From: an uncultured Pedobacter sp.
GTDB lineage: Bacteria; Bacteroidota; Bacteroidia; Sphingobacteriales; Sphingobacteriaceae
DNA: 64,000 nt
Direction: 5' to 3'
Assembly (NCBI RefSeq): GCF_913776295.1
Contig: NZ_CAJYOJ010000010.1
Coordinates: forward strand, 1-64,000
Shown here one piece after another: positions 35,070 to 43,612 of the stretch. The notes under the pieces are model-generated. The model was not told where the DNA came from. It searched no databases and worked only from the letters and a program-made list of their open reading frames with translations. The translations under genes and the position numbers were made by a program. Position 1 is the first letter of the stretch, and every line of letters begins with the position of its first letter.

Positions 35070-35795
35070 TTATTTCAACACCGCTGATACTTTTGTTGAT
35101 AAAGCAGTGGCCCATTCGGCATACATTTTAGCACTTGGGTGTAAACCATCGTCTGCTACCAGAGATAGGTCGGTAGTTGCATTTCTTGATGCAGGGGTAA
35201 TATTGGTGTAACTCACACCGGCTGCAAGTGTTATCTCCTGGTTTGCCGCGTTAAAACTATCAATTTCACTTGATATGGTTTGCGTGCTTCTTCCTGAGTT
35301 TTTGCCAAAAGGAGTAACGCCCCAATCGGGTATGGAAACTACAAAAACCCTGGTTTTATTACCACCTGCATAAGCAATTGCCGTTTGCAATAATTCTGAG
35401 AATTCCTTTTTGTAGGTACTTAAGGGGTAACCCCTGTATTGATTGTTTACACCGATTAAAAGTGTCACAAAACTGAAGGTGCCGTTTACATTTTCACTTT
35501 TAATGGCCGCCTGAAGCTCGTTGGTGGTCCAGCCTGTAACCGCAATAATTTTGGGATTTGCTACGGTAATGTTTTGAGCTTTTAACAAACCTTGAAGCTG
35601 GTATGGGAAAGATTCTGCTTGTTTAACCGATTCACCAATTGTATAAGAATCGCCGAGGGCTAAATAAGTAAAATTTCCTGTTCCTTTTGAAGGATTTATA
35701 GCTTGATCGGTTACGGGCTCGTTCATCATGGGGGCTTGTTTAGTGCAGCCCGAAGTTAAGAAAGAAAATAAAATGGCACTTAATAAAAACTTCAT
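35070..35795 (-). CDS. SGNH/GDSL-type lipoprotein hydrolase
   Basis: This 241-residue lipoprotein has the lipobox TSGC (Cys17). The catalytic blocks of SGNH hydrolases are present: block I LALGDSYTIG with nucleophile Ser, block III LLIGVNNQ with the Asn, and block V DDGLHPSA with Asp and His. It should be an exported esterase or deacetylase with unknown substrate. It stands alone before lipB. Confidence 0.9.
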   Translation of the reverse strand: MKFLLSAILFSFLTSGCTKQAPMMNEPVTDQAINPSKGTGNFTYLALGDSYTIGESVKQAESFPYQLQGLLKAQNITVANPKIIAVTGWTTNELQAAIKSENVNGTFSFVTLLIGVNNQYRGYPLSTYKKEFSELLQTAIAYAGGNKTRVFVVSIPDWGVTPFGKNSGRSTQTISSEIDSFNAANQEITLAAGVSYTNITPASRNATTDLSLVADDGLHPSAKMYAEWATALSTKVSAVLK

Positions 35796-35837
35796 AACTT
35801 AATTTACGAAGTAATGTCTAACTTGGTTTTATCGCTG

Positions 35838-36572
35838 TTAAACCAGCTTCATCTCAAACAATTCGGCGATATGGTTTTTCAGTTTGCCTTTCACTTCTTC
35901 CATATCCGGCTGATATCCCAATTCCTTTGCCAGCGAAGTTACCGCTTTATCATCAATGCCACAGGGCACAATATTCTTAAAATAATCTAAATCTACATTT
36001 ACGTTAAAGGCAAAGCCGTGCATGGTCACCCATCGGCTGCAACGAACGCCCATGGCGCATATCTTGCGTGCTTTTTCATTATCTGCATCTAACCAAACCC
36101 CGGTAAAACCAGGATAACGTCCTGCTTCTATCCCGTAATCCTTTAAGGTAAGGATAATGGCTTCCTCCAGGGTACGTAGGTATAAATGGATATCGGTAAA
36201 GAAGTTATCAAGATCAAGGATCGGGTAGCCTACAATCTGCCCGGGGCCATGATAGGTAATGTCGCCACCGCGGTTTATTTTATAATAGGTTGCCTGTTTA
36301 TCTTTTAAACCCTGCTCATCCAACAATAAATTTTCGGGGTGACCGCTTTTACCTAAAGTATAAACATGTGGATGCTCGCAAAATATAAGATGATTAGGTG
36401 TAGGCTTATTCGTATTGTTAATCCGGTTTTCTGTTTTAATGGCCACCGTTTTATTGAGCAAATCTTCCTGTTTATCCCAGGCTTCCTGGTAGTCCGTTAA
36501 GCCCCAGTCTGCAAAAATGGTTGGTTTTAATGGTGTTGCAATTGCTTTATCCGCTGTCTCGTTCATCTCCAT
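35838..36572 (-). CDS. lipB: Lipoyl(octanoyl) transferase
   Basis: LipB transfers octanoyl from acyl carrier protein to lipoate-dependent enzymes. The 244 residues include RGGDITYHGPGQIVGYPI (101-118), the catalytic Lys170 in KARKICAMGVR and the nucleophile Cys204 in NIVPCGI. An N-terminal extension of about 25 residues precedes the domain. The start is the ATG at 36572; one at 36566 is also possible. It lies five bases downstream of the phosphopantetheinyl transferase gene, and both products deal with acyl carrier proteins. Confidence 0.95.
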   Translation of the reverse strand: MEMNETADKAIATPLKPTIFADWGLTDYQEAWDKQEDLLNKTVAIKTENRINNTNKPTPNHLIFCEHPHVYTLGKSGHPENLLLDEQGLKDKQATYYKINRGGDITYHGPGQIVGYPILDLDNFFTDIHLYLRTLEEAIILTLKDYGIEAGRYPGFTGVWLDADNEKARKICAMGVRCSRWVTMHGFAFNVNVDLDYFKNIVPCGIDDKAVTSLAKELGYQPDMEEVKGKLKNHIAELFEMKLV

Positions 36573-36577
36573 GTAAA

Positions 36578-37225
36578 TTAAGAATTGCCGGCTACGTAGC
36601 CTAACATGTAACCGTCTGTTGTTTTGAAATAATTAATGGTCAGCTCCCGCGTACCTGATGGTAGCTCTACCAATGCATTTAGTGAACCTTCGTTTTTTAG
36701 CTTAAAAGGTTTGATATGGATATGCTGCTTAAATTCCAATCCTTTTTTGCCATGCCACTTATAAATGGCCTCTTTGGCACACCAGGCTACATACAAGCCA
36801 TCCGTATTATCCCCAATCTGTTTTTGGGCAAGCTCTAAATCGCTTAAAAATTTATGTTTAATGCTTTTTATTTTATGCTTAATAAGTTCAATATCGATAC
36901 CAACAGGATGGTCTTTGCTAATCATTACGGCAGCATAATCGTAAGAATGGCTCAACGAAATATGGTAATCGAAATTAACCAGATAAGGTTTGCCATGTTC
37001 ATCAAATTGGCAGTCGATATACTCAGTTGTGTTTAGCATGGTTCTCAAAAGCAATCTGGTGCTTAACCAGTGCAATAGCCTTTTGCCACTGTTTAGTGAT
37101 GAAATAATATCATGTTCATGCTGCTTAAGCTGCAGTCCGGCCAACAACTCTTCTTCTGTTTCCTCAATTTTCCAAATGGCTAAAACAGAATGCTGATCAA
37201 TATTTTTGTGGTAAATTATTGGCAT
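36578..37225 (-). CDS. 4'-phosphopantetheinyl transferase
   Basis: This 215-residue enzyme of the Sfp/ACPS type moves phosphopantetheine from CoA to a carrier protein. The motif VGIDIELIK (Asp111, Glu113) and WCAKEAIYK (Glu152, Lys156) are intact. The adjacency to lipB suggests a general carrier-protein role, not one in a specialised biosynthetic cluster. No such cluster is seen nearby. A TAATTTTG box at 37248-37255 (minus strand) could be its -7 element, 22 bases upstream. Confidence 0.92.
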   Translation of the reverse strand: MPIIYHKNIDQHSVLAIWKIEETEEELLAGLQLKQHEHDIISSLNSGKRLLHWLSTRLLLRTMLNTTEYIDCQFDEHGKPYLVNFDYHISLSHSYDYAAVMISKDHPVGIDIELIKHKIKSIKHKFLSDLELAQKQIGDNTDGLYVAWCAKEAIYKWHGKKGLEFKQHIHIKPFKLKNEGSLNALVELPSGTRELTINYFKTTDGYMLGYVAGNS

Positions 37226-37249
37226 TGATTAAATTGGAGATTACATGCA

Positions 37250-37275
37250 AAATTATCTTAAATAAATGATAATTT
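37250..37275. promoter_or_regulatory. Inverted repeat in the divergent region of the PPTase and dcd genes
   Basis: AAATTATC (37250-37257) and GATAATTT (37268-37275) form a perfect 8-bp inverted repeat around ten bases. It overlaps the TAATTTTG box of the PPTase promoter, so it may be a regulator site. Confidence 0.4.
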
Positions 37276-37296
37276 AGGCCAAAAATACGCATAAAA

Positions 37297-37833
37297 ATGA
37301 TATTATCTGATAGCAGAATATTGGAAGAAATGGAGAAGGGAACAATCATTATTGAGCCTTTTAAACGCGAATGTTTAGGAACCAATTCGTATGATGTTCA
37401 TTTAGGTAAATATTTGGCTACCTATAAAAGCCGTGTGCTTGATGCGAAGGCGCATAACGAAATTGAACATTTTGAAATTCCTAAGGATGGTTATGTACTC
37501 TACCCGGGTACGCTATACCTGGGGGTTACCTTAGAATACACCGAAACACACGGACATGTACCTTTTTTAGAAGGAAAAAGCAGCACGGGGCGCCTGGGTA
37601 TCGATATCCATGCCACGGCAGGTAAAGGCGATGTCGGTTTTTGTAATACCTGGACATTGGAAATATCGGTAGCGCAACCAGTAAAAGTTTATGCCGGAAT
37701 GCCCATTGGCCAATTGATTTATTTTGTTGTTGAAGGTAAAATTGAAACTATGTACAATTCAAAGGGTAATGCAAAGTACAACAATAAAACCACCCGGCCG
37801 GTAGAAAGCATGATGTGGAAGAATAAGTTCTAA
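37297..37833 (+). CDS. dcd: dCTP deaminase
   Basis: Dcd deaminates dCTP to dUTP in pyrimidine deoxynucleotide synthesis. The 178-residue sequence shows the family block PFLEGKSSTGRLGIDIHATAGKGDVGF (89-115, not quoted in full) and the catalytic Glu122 in TWTLEISV. The Tyr/Phe-rich C-terminus ends SMMWKNKF. A bifunctional deaminase/dUTPase activity cannot be excluded. The last 36 bases of the coding region recur perfectly at 38291-38326, which is unusual; the gene itself appears complete. Confidence 0.93.
   Translation: MILSDSRILEEMEKGTIIIEPFKRECLGTNSYDVHLGKYLATYKSRVLDAKAHNEIEHFEIPKDGYVLYPGTLYLGVTLEYTETHGHVPFLEGKSSTGRLGIDIHATAGKGDVGFCNTWTLEISVAQPVKVYAGMPIGQLIYFVVEGKIETMYNSKGNAKYNNKTTRPVESMMWKNKF
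37797..37832. repeat. 36-bp direct repeat, copy in the dcd 3' end
   Basis: The bases from GCCGGTAGAAAGC to GTTCTA at the end of dcd are identical to 38291-38326, a distance of 494 bases. Confidence 0.9.
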
Positions 37834-37983
37834 ACTATGTTGTTCTGGGGATCTATTTATTGTCAAAGCTGAGAGCTTGAAAGGGAGCGGTCGTCAAATG
37901 GGATTAAGGCTGCCTGCGACACTACAAGCCTGCTTCCTAAACCATAAACTACTTGTTTTTTGATTCATAAAAAGCGTCATTTT

Positions 37984-38284
37984 TTGGAGCGCAGGTTTTG
38001 TGCGAAACACGAAGTGTCTTCCCGTTTTCCGCTTGTACGCTTCGCTGCCTCGTACCTCGTTGCTGCAGGGTACCGCTGCAACCAGGGCTAATTGGCCAAT
38101 GCGGTATTCCATATGTAGGGTTGCAGGGCGCAGAAACTCTTGTTTCTAAACCCGATTGCAATGTAAAGCCCGGAGCGCAGCGAGGACTTGGAATGAAAAG
38201 CGGGACTGCCCTCCGCCAAAGACTACTGAAGTTCATTTCCAAATCTATTTCACCGTGTACGATACTAACCGATAGAATAATACC
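37984..38284. repeat. Repeat element, copy A, downstream of dcd
   Basis: Copy A (about 301 bp) begins with TTTGGAGCGCAG and ends with AACCGATAGAATAATACC. It shares with copy B a core of about 125 bp that contains ttccgcttgtacgcttcgct and ggctaattggccaatgc. Copy A has about 60 extra bases near 38150-38220 that B lacks. The reading frames crossing it are inconsistent in code and not conserved in type, so it is called non-coding. Confidence 0.75.
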
Positions 38285-38290
38285 CCCCCA

Positions 38291-38326
38291 GCCGGTAGAA
38301 AGCATGATGTGGAAGAATAAGTTCTA
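38291..38326. repeat. 36-bp direct repeat, second copy of the dcd 3' end
   Basis: This perfect duplicate of the dcd tail lies immediately after copy A of the repeat element. It would encode PVESMMWKNKF but has no gene in front of it. This looks like an att-type or duplication scar. Confidence 0.85.
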
Positions 38327-38382
38327 GCTTTATCCAAAACCTATCCGTTAAAGCTTGGGCGCAAAGAATACGCGTTAAATTA

Positions 38383-38403
38383 ATCGTGGTCTTGTACCAC
38401 GAT
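38383..38403. repeat. Perfect 8-bp stem hairpin
   Basis: ATCGTGGT and ACCACGAT enclose a five-base loop between the two repeat elements. No T run follows. Confidence 0.6.
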
Positions 38404-38436
38404 ATGCTCATTTCCTTACAAATAGATATTTTATTA

Positions 38437-38678
38437 TTTGGAGCGCAGGGCTAGTACAACACATTAATTTTGCTCCCGTTTTCCGCTTGTACGCTTCGCT
38501 GCCTCGCACCTCGTTGCTGCAGGGTACCGCTGCAACCAGGGCTAATTGGCCAATGCAGTATTCCATATGTAGGGTTGCAGGGCGCAGAAACCCTTGTTCC
38601 TAAATCTTATCCGACCACTGAATGTTCATTTCCTAATCCTGTTTCACTCTCTGCGACACCAACCGATAGAATAATACC
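38437..38678. repeat. Repeat element, copy B
   Basis: Copy B (about 242 bp) has the same start (TTTGGAGCGCAG) and end (AACCGATAGAATAATACC) as copy A, in the same orientation, 453 bases downstream. The core is nearly identical. Confidence 0.75.
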
Positions 38679-38974
38679 AAATGATAAAGCTGAATATTGA
38701 AAACAATAAACAGCAGGAATAAAATGGCCATCAGGCAGAGCGGATGCTGCCAAGAACCACCGTATGCTCTTTTCATACCCCTTAACCGGCAACATTTTTC
38801 ATAGAAATGAAATGCTGATGATAATGTGACTTGTAATCCTGCAACTCGATAAATAAAGCAAATTTAAAGCGATCAACTAAAAATTTAGAAGCTTTTTTTA
38901 AATTTCATGCTTACTTCATAAAAGTATGCCTTAGGTTTTGTACCTTGACACGTATTTAATTGTACCCTAACCAC
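38679..38974. other. Remainder of the gap before the MG2/plug gene
   Basis: I see no gene and no convincing promoter. The last 120 bases are AT-rich and must hold the promoter of the downstream gene. Confidence 0.4.
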
Positions 38975-41665
38975 ATGAAACTTAAAATTACTCTCGCAAT
39001 TAGTTTTCTATCTCTGCTTATCGTTTTTGGCGCATTTAAGATGGATGATGATCCATTCAGTCAGCTTTTAAAGAAATTGGAAGATTATACCAGTAAATAT
39101 CCTCAGGAAAAAGTCCACCTTCATTTAGATAAGCCTTATTATGCCATTGGAGATGATATCTGGTTTAAGGCTTATGTGGTAAATACCAAAACTTCAGCAC
39201 CATCTGATATCAGTAAAATCCTGTATGTGGAGCTGATCAATGAAAAAGATTCGCTAAAAAAGCAGGTTAAATTGCCTATTATGGGCGGAATTACATGGGG
39301 CGATTTTAAGCTAACAGATTCGCTAGCGGAGGGTAATTATAGAATCAGGGCCTACACCAACTACATGCGTAATTTTGGCACCGAATTCTTTTATGATAAA
39401 ACCATTAAGATTGGCAATAGCTGGGCTAATAAAGTTTTTACAAAAACCACTTACAATTTTGCCAAAGAAAACAATGCAGATAAGGTTACGGCAACCATTC
39501 ATTTTGAAGATAAAAATGGTATTGCTTATAGCCAGAATGAAGTCAGTTATGATGTGCAGTTAGATTATCGCTCGGTTGGCAAAGGGAAAGTTAAAACCAG
39601 TTTAACAGGCGATGCCGTGATTAATTTCACCAATAACCAGCCTTTTCAGAATAAATCTGGAAAAATTATTGCCACCATAACGCTTGATAATAAACAAAAA
39701 GTGACCAAATCTATCCCGATTACCTCGACTTCTAATGATGTAGATGTGCAGTTTATGCCAGAGGGAGGTACGCTTGTTGAGGAACTGCCACAAAAGGTAG
39801 CTATCAAAGCAGTAGGGTCTAATGGTCGTGGTGAGGATGTGAAAGGCAGTGTTATAGATGAAACGGGAAATGAAGTGACTACTTTTTCTACAGATTACCT
39901 GGGGATGGGAAATTTTGTGTTTAATAGTCAGTCGGGCAGATCATATTCGGCAAAAGTTAAGTTTAAAGATGGTTCTGAAAAGACGATTAAACTTCCGGTA
40001 GCGGTTAAAAGTGGTTATGCACTTTCAGTAAATGCCTTAGATACGGGTAAAGTAGTAGTTAAAATTATGGCCAGTGCCGATCTTACTAATGGAGCTGAAT
40101 TAAAAGTTGTTGCCCAGCAAGGCGGCAATGTATATTATGGCTCTAAAGCTAAAATGGATAAACAGGTACTGGTGGCCAGTATCCCAAAAAAGAATCTGCC
40201 GCTGGGCATTGTTCAGTTTACGTTGTTTTCAGGCACCAATCAGCCTTTGGCAGAACGTCTGGTTTTTATAAATAATAAGGCAGAGTTAATTGATGTATCA
40301 CTTAATTCATCTGATGTATCAAGCTCAAAAAGAGGAAAAGCAGCTTTTACTTTTAATGCAAATAATAATCAAAAACCTGTTTTAGGTAGTTTTTCGGTAG
40401 CGGTTACCAATGCCACAAAGGTTGCTCCCGATGAAAACAATGAATCGAATATCCTTACTTCACTATTACTCACTTCTGATCTGGCCGGCTACGTAGAACA
40501 CCCCAACCATTATTTTTTAAAAGATGATCTTCAAACACAAAAAGAACTCGATAACCTGATGCTTACCCAGGGATGGAGAAGATTTCTTTGGAAAAATATT
40601 ATCAATAATGTTGGTCCGAACATCACTTATAAGCCTGAACAGTCTATCACCATCAGCGGAACGGTAATGAAAGGCAATAAGCCTGTACCTGGTGGTAAGG
40701 TAATGCTTATGGCCACGAAAGGAACGATGTATATTTTGGATACGGTAACCAATGACGAAGGAAAATTTGTTTTTGACAATTTAAGTTTTGGCGATAGTAC
40801 CAAGTTTGTTGTTCAGGCAAGAACTAAAACAGAACGGAAATTTGTAGATATTAATCTGGATATTGTTCCCGGGCAGATCGTCACGAAAAATAAAAATGGA
40901 GCCGATGTTGACGTCAATGTAAACAATACTTTAATGAGGTACATTAAAGAAAGTGATAACTATTTTAATGAAATGACCCGTTTGGGTTTGCTGGAACGAA
41001 CCATTAAACTCGATGAGGTAACGATTACAGAAAAGAAAAATCCGGCGAAAAATTCATCCAACCTCAACGGAGCTGGTAGAGCCGATTTTGTAATGACAGC
41101 CGATCAGTTATCTACATGCGTTACCTTATCCCAATGTTTACAGGGGCGTTTACCAGGTGTAATATTTAGGGGAAATGTGCCATACCTCATGCGTAGTCAG
41201 GATACGCCGATGGGGATTATTGTTGATGGCATGCAAATGGAGGCTGATTTTCTGGATAACGTAGTACCTATGGATGTGGAATCAATTGAGTTGTTAAAAA
41301 GTATTGGCAATACGGCTATCTACGGTTCACGAGGAGGTGGAGGATTAATTATTATTACCACCAAACGTGGTGACGGTGGAAGAAGTGTAAATAAATATGC
41401 ACCGGGAATTCTAACCCTTAATCCTAAAGGATTTACGGTTTCAAGAGAATTTTATTCGCCAAAATACGATACCGCAAGCAATGGAAACAAGCCCGATTTA
41501 AGAACAACCATTTATTGGAACCCACAGGTGGTAACAGATAAAGACGGGAAAGCACAATTTGATTTTTATAATGCAGATGAGCCAGGCACCTATCGCGTAG
41601 TAATAGAGGGGATAGACGCTGCAGGGCACCTGGCCAGAAAAGTGTATACTTATGATGTTAAATAG
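38975..41665 (+). CDS. MG2-domain and TonB-plug protein (alpha-2-macroglobulin-like)
   Basis: This 896-residue exported protein starts with a signal anchor (about 1-20). An MG2-like domain of the macroglobulin type follows (VHLHLDKPYYAIGDDIWFKAYVV, about 49-150), then further beta-sandwich repeats, a carboxypeptidase-regulatory-like domain (about 575-645, KPVPGGKVMLMA) and a TonB-dependent receptor plug-like domain (about 700-800, SQCLQGRLPGVIFRG, DGMQMEADFLDNV, AIYGSRGGGGLIIITTKRG). No beta-barrel follows; the chain ends in another sandwich. The ATG at 38975 is used; a TTG 15 bases upstream is the only other in-frame option. The family is common in Bacteroidetes and its function is unknown. 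Confidence 0.85.
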   Translation: MKLKITLAISFLSLLIVFGAFKMDDDPFSQLLKKLEDYTSKYPQEKVHLHLDKPYYAIGDDIWFKAYVVNTKTSAPSDISKILYVELINEKDSLKKQVKLPIMGGITWGDFKLTDSLAEGNYRIRAYTNYMRNFGTEFFYDKTIKIGNSWANKVFTKTTYNFAKENNADKVTATIHFEDKNGIAYSQNEVSYDVQLDYRSVGKGKVKTSLTGDAVINFTNNQPFQNKSGKIIATITLDNKQKVTKSIPITSTSNDVDVQFMPEGGTLVEELPQKVAIKAVGSNGRGEDVKGSVIDETGNEVTTFSTDYLGMGNFVFNSQSGRSYSAKVKFKDGSEKTIKLPVAVKSGYALSVNALDTGKVVVKIMASADLTNGAELKVVAQQGGNVYYGSKAKMDKQVLVASIPKKNLPLGIVQFTLFSGTNQPLAERLVFINNKAELIDVSLNSSDVSSSKRGKAAFTFNANNNQKPVLGSFSVAVTNATKVAPDENNESNILTSLLLTSDLAGYVEHPNHYFLKDDLQTQKELDNLMLTQGWRRFLWKNIINNVGPNITYKPEQSITISGTVMKGNKPVPGGKVMLMATKGTMYILDTVTNDEGKFVFDNLSFGDSTKFVVQARTKTERKFVDINLDIVPGQIVTKNKNGADVDVNVNNTLMRYIKESDNYFNEMTRLGLLERTIKLDEVTITEKKNPAKNSSNLNGAGRADFVMTADQLSTCVTLSQCLQGRLPGVIFRGNVPYLMRSQDTPMGIIVDGMQMEADFLDNVVPMDVESIELLKSIGNTAIYGSRGGGGLIIITTKRGDGGRSVNKYAPGILTLNPKGFTVSREFYSPKYDTASNGNKPDLRTTIYWNPQVVTDKDGKAQFDFYNADEPGTYRVVIEGIDAAGHLARKVYTYDVK

Positions 41666-41762
41666 AGAAAAATAGATAAATTTGAATTAGTATGCATGCA
41701 TAGCTTATGCTGTCGTATATTTGTCTTGATACCAGATTCTTAAATCTTGATCCTATTTTAAT

Positions 41763-42524
41763 ATGAATACAATAAAAGTAAGTGTTAAAGATCGGCTGGC
41801 AACCATCACCTTAGATAGAGGGAAATCAAATGCCCTAAACCGGGAGCTGATTACCGAGCTAAAAGATATGCTTGAGAATATTTCCGCCGATGATAACATT
41901 GGCGGTGTAATATTAACGGGGGCGGCGCCTTTCTTCTCTGCCGGACTGGATCTCGTTGAACTTTATAATTATAATGAAGACGAGGCTAGATCTTTCTGGC
42001 AGCTGTTCTTAAATTTTACAGCCAATATGGTTTCGTTTAAAAAACCAATGGTTGCTGCCATTAGCGGACATAGTCCGGCAGGCGGTTGTGTAATGGCATT
42101 AGCCTGCGATTATCGGGTAATGGCAGACGGGCAATACATTATTGGTTTAAATGAAGTGCCGGTAGGTATTATCGTACCCAATAGTATTTTCCAATTATAT
42201 GCTTTTTGGATCGGTAAAGCCGAAGCGACCCGCAGTTTGCTTTCTGGTAAATTGTATAATCCCGAAGAAGCATTAAAGGTTGGTTTGGTTGATGAATTGG
42301 TTAAAAACGAGAGTTTATTAACAGCAGCAGAGCGTAAGATTAAAAAATACATGGAGCTTGAAAGCAATACCTGGTCGCAAAGTAAAATCAATATTCGCGA
42401 AGAGCTGATTGCTTCGGTATCTGCCGACCAATCTGCTACGCTGGAGAAAATGCTGGCGCAATGGTGGTCGCCTGCAACTCGCCATATTTTAAAAACAATT
42501 TTAGCTAACCTGCAAAGGAAATAA
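41763..42524 (+). CDS. Enoyl-CoA isomerase, ECI1-like crotonase-fold enzyme
   Basis: This 253-residue crotonase-superfamily enzyme shows the oxyanion-hole segments FFSAGLDLVE and SGHSPAGGCVMALACDYR. The latter form (HSPAGGC) followed by IGLNEVPVGI is that of delta3,delta2-enoyl-CoA isomerase of the mitochondrial ECI1 type, with the catalytic Glu in NEVP. It shifts the cis-3 or trans-3 double bond to trans-2 so that unsaturated fatty acids can enter beta-oxidation. The next gene encodes the matching dienoyl-CoA reductase. Confidence 0.85.
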   Translation: MNTIKVSVKDRLATITLDRGKSNALNRELITELKDMLENISADDNIGGVILTGAAPFFSAGLDLVELYNYNEDEARSFWQLFLNFTANMVSFKKPMVAAISGHSPAGGCVMALACDYRVMADGQYIIGLNEVPVGIIVPNSIFQLYAFWIGKAEATRSLLSGKLYNPEEALKVGLVDELVKNESLLTAAERKIKKYMELESNTWSQSKINIREELIASVSADQSATLEKMLAQWWSPATRHILKTILANLQRK

Positions 42525-42539
42525 TTTCAGTTTACCATT

Positions 42540-42590
42540 GGCAGTTGCAGTTGCAGTTGACAGTTTCCAGCTGGCAATCTGCTATGGGCA
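42540..42590. repeat. GCAGTTG heptamer-like tract
   Basis: Imperfect copies of (g)cagttg between the isomerase and reductase genes are the reverse complement in style of the ACTGCAA tract at 28438-28490. Confidence 0.6.
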
Positions 42591-42664
42591 GTACTGTTCA
42601 ACAAATTAATCCGCTTAGCAATTATCAGATTTAAACAGTTAACCAATTAACCAAATTCATTATT

Positions 42665-43540
42665 ATGTTCAATTATAATTCACCAATGCTCAAAGAAGAT
42701 GCTTTAAAAGGAAAAACCATCGTTATCACAGGTGGCGGAACGGGACTTGGGAAAGCAATGGGCGTTTATTTTTTGAAATTGGGCGCAAATGTAGTCATCA
42801 CCAGCCGCAAGCAGGATGTACTGCAAAAAACTGCCGATGAAATGGAAGAAAAAACCGGTGGTGAAGTGCTGGCGGTAGCCTGCGATGTGAGGGAGATTGA
42901 GCAGGTAGAAAACGTATTGGCCAAAACATTAGAGCGGTTTGGCGCTGTTGATGTGTTACTGAACAATGCTGCTGGTAATTTTATTTCTCCCACTGAACGC
43001 TTATCCGCTAATGCTTTTTCTTCTATTATCGATATCGTTTTAAAGGGCACGGTTAACTGTACACTTACTTTTGGCAAACATTGGATCAAGGAAAAGCAGG
43101 CCGCGACAGTTTTAAATATTGTTACTACTTATGCTTTTACAGGCTCCGCCTATGTTGTGCCCTCCGCGTGTGCAAAAGGGGGCGTTCTGGCATTAACAAG
43201 ATCTTTGGCTGTAGAGTGGGGGAAATATGGTATCCGTACCAATGCCATTGCGCCAGGTCCATTTCCCACAAAAGGCGCATGGGAGCGTTTGTTACCAGGT
43301 GATTTAGCTAAAAAGTTCGATTTTAAAAACCGCGTGCCTTTAAAAAGAGTGGGTGATCATCAGGAACTGGCCAACCTGGCCGCATTTCTGGTGAGCGATT
43401 TTTCTGGTTACATCAATGGAGAAGTTATTACCATTGATGGCGGCGAGTGGTTGCAGGGGGCAGGGCAGATGAATGGTTTGGAAGCCATTCCGAATGAAAT
43501 GTGGGATATGCTGGAGCAAATGACGCGAAGCGCTAAATAA
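42665..43540 (+). CDS. 2,4-dienoyl-CoA reductase, DECR1-like SDR
   Basis: This 291-residue NADPH-dependent reductase has the cofactor motif TGGGTGLGKA (22-31) and the core NNAAGNFISP. The catalytic region NIVTTYAFTGSAYVVPSACAKGG carries Tyr156 and Lys171, spaced 15 residues apart. This matches mitochondrial DECR1, where the usual YxxxK is replaced by a Tyr at a distance. QPGP-like APGPFPTKGAWERL and DGGEWL also fit. It reduces 2,4-dienoyl-CoA during oxidation of polyunsaturated fatty acids. The neighbouring isomerase completes the auxiliary pair. Confidence 0.9.
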   Translation: MFNYNSPMLKEDALKGKTIVITGGGTGLGKAMGVYFLKLGANVVITSRKQDVLQKTADEMEEKTGGEVLAVACDVREIEQVENVLAKTLERFGAVDVLLNNAAGNFISPTERLSANAFSSIIDIVLKGTVNCTLTFGKHWIKEKQAATVLNIVTTYAFTGSAYVVPSACAKGGVLALTRSLAVEWGKYGIRTNAIAPGPFPTKGAWERLLPGDLAKKFDFKNRVPLKRVGDHQELANLAAFLVSDFSGYINGEVITIDGGEWLQGAGQMNGLEAIPNEMWDMLEQMTRSAK

Positions 43541-43599
43541 CACGACTATTTGATACGCGCTACTTATTACTGGATACTCGCTACTTCCTGCTAAAATAT

Positions 43600-43607
43600 T
43601 ATCTTTG
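43600..43607 (+). promoter_or_regulatory. -7 box of purD
   Basis: TATCTTTG ends five bases before the purD ATG at 43613. A TTTG -33 box is not evident. Confidence 0.58.
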
Positions 43608-43612
43608 CCGGT

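Noticed and set aside
37998..38327. Open frame of 109 codons ending with the dcd-like tail PVESMMWKNKF
   Set aside because: It crosses repeat element A and ends in the duplicated dcd tail. The N-terminal part has no protein-like character, and a related frame in copy B has a different end.
37834..38974. Possible insertion sequence downstream of dcd
   Set aside because: No transposase or integrase frame and no clear terminal inverted repeats were found. Only repeat elements with fixed ends are visible.
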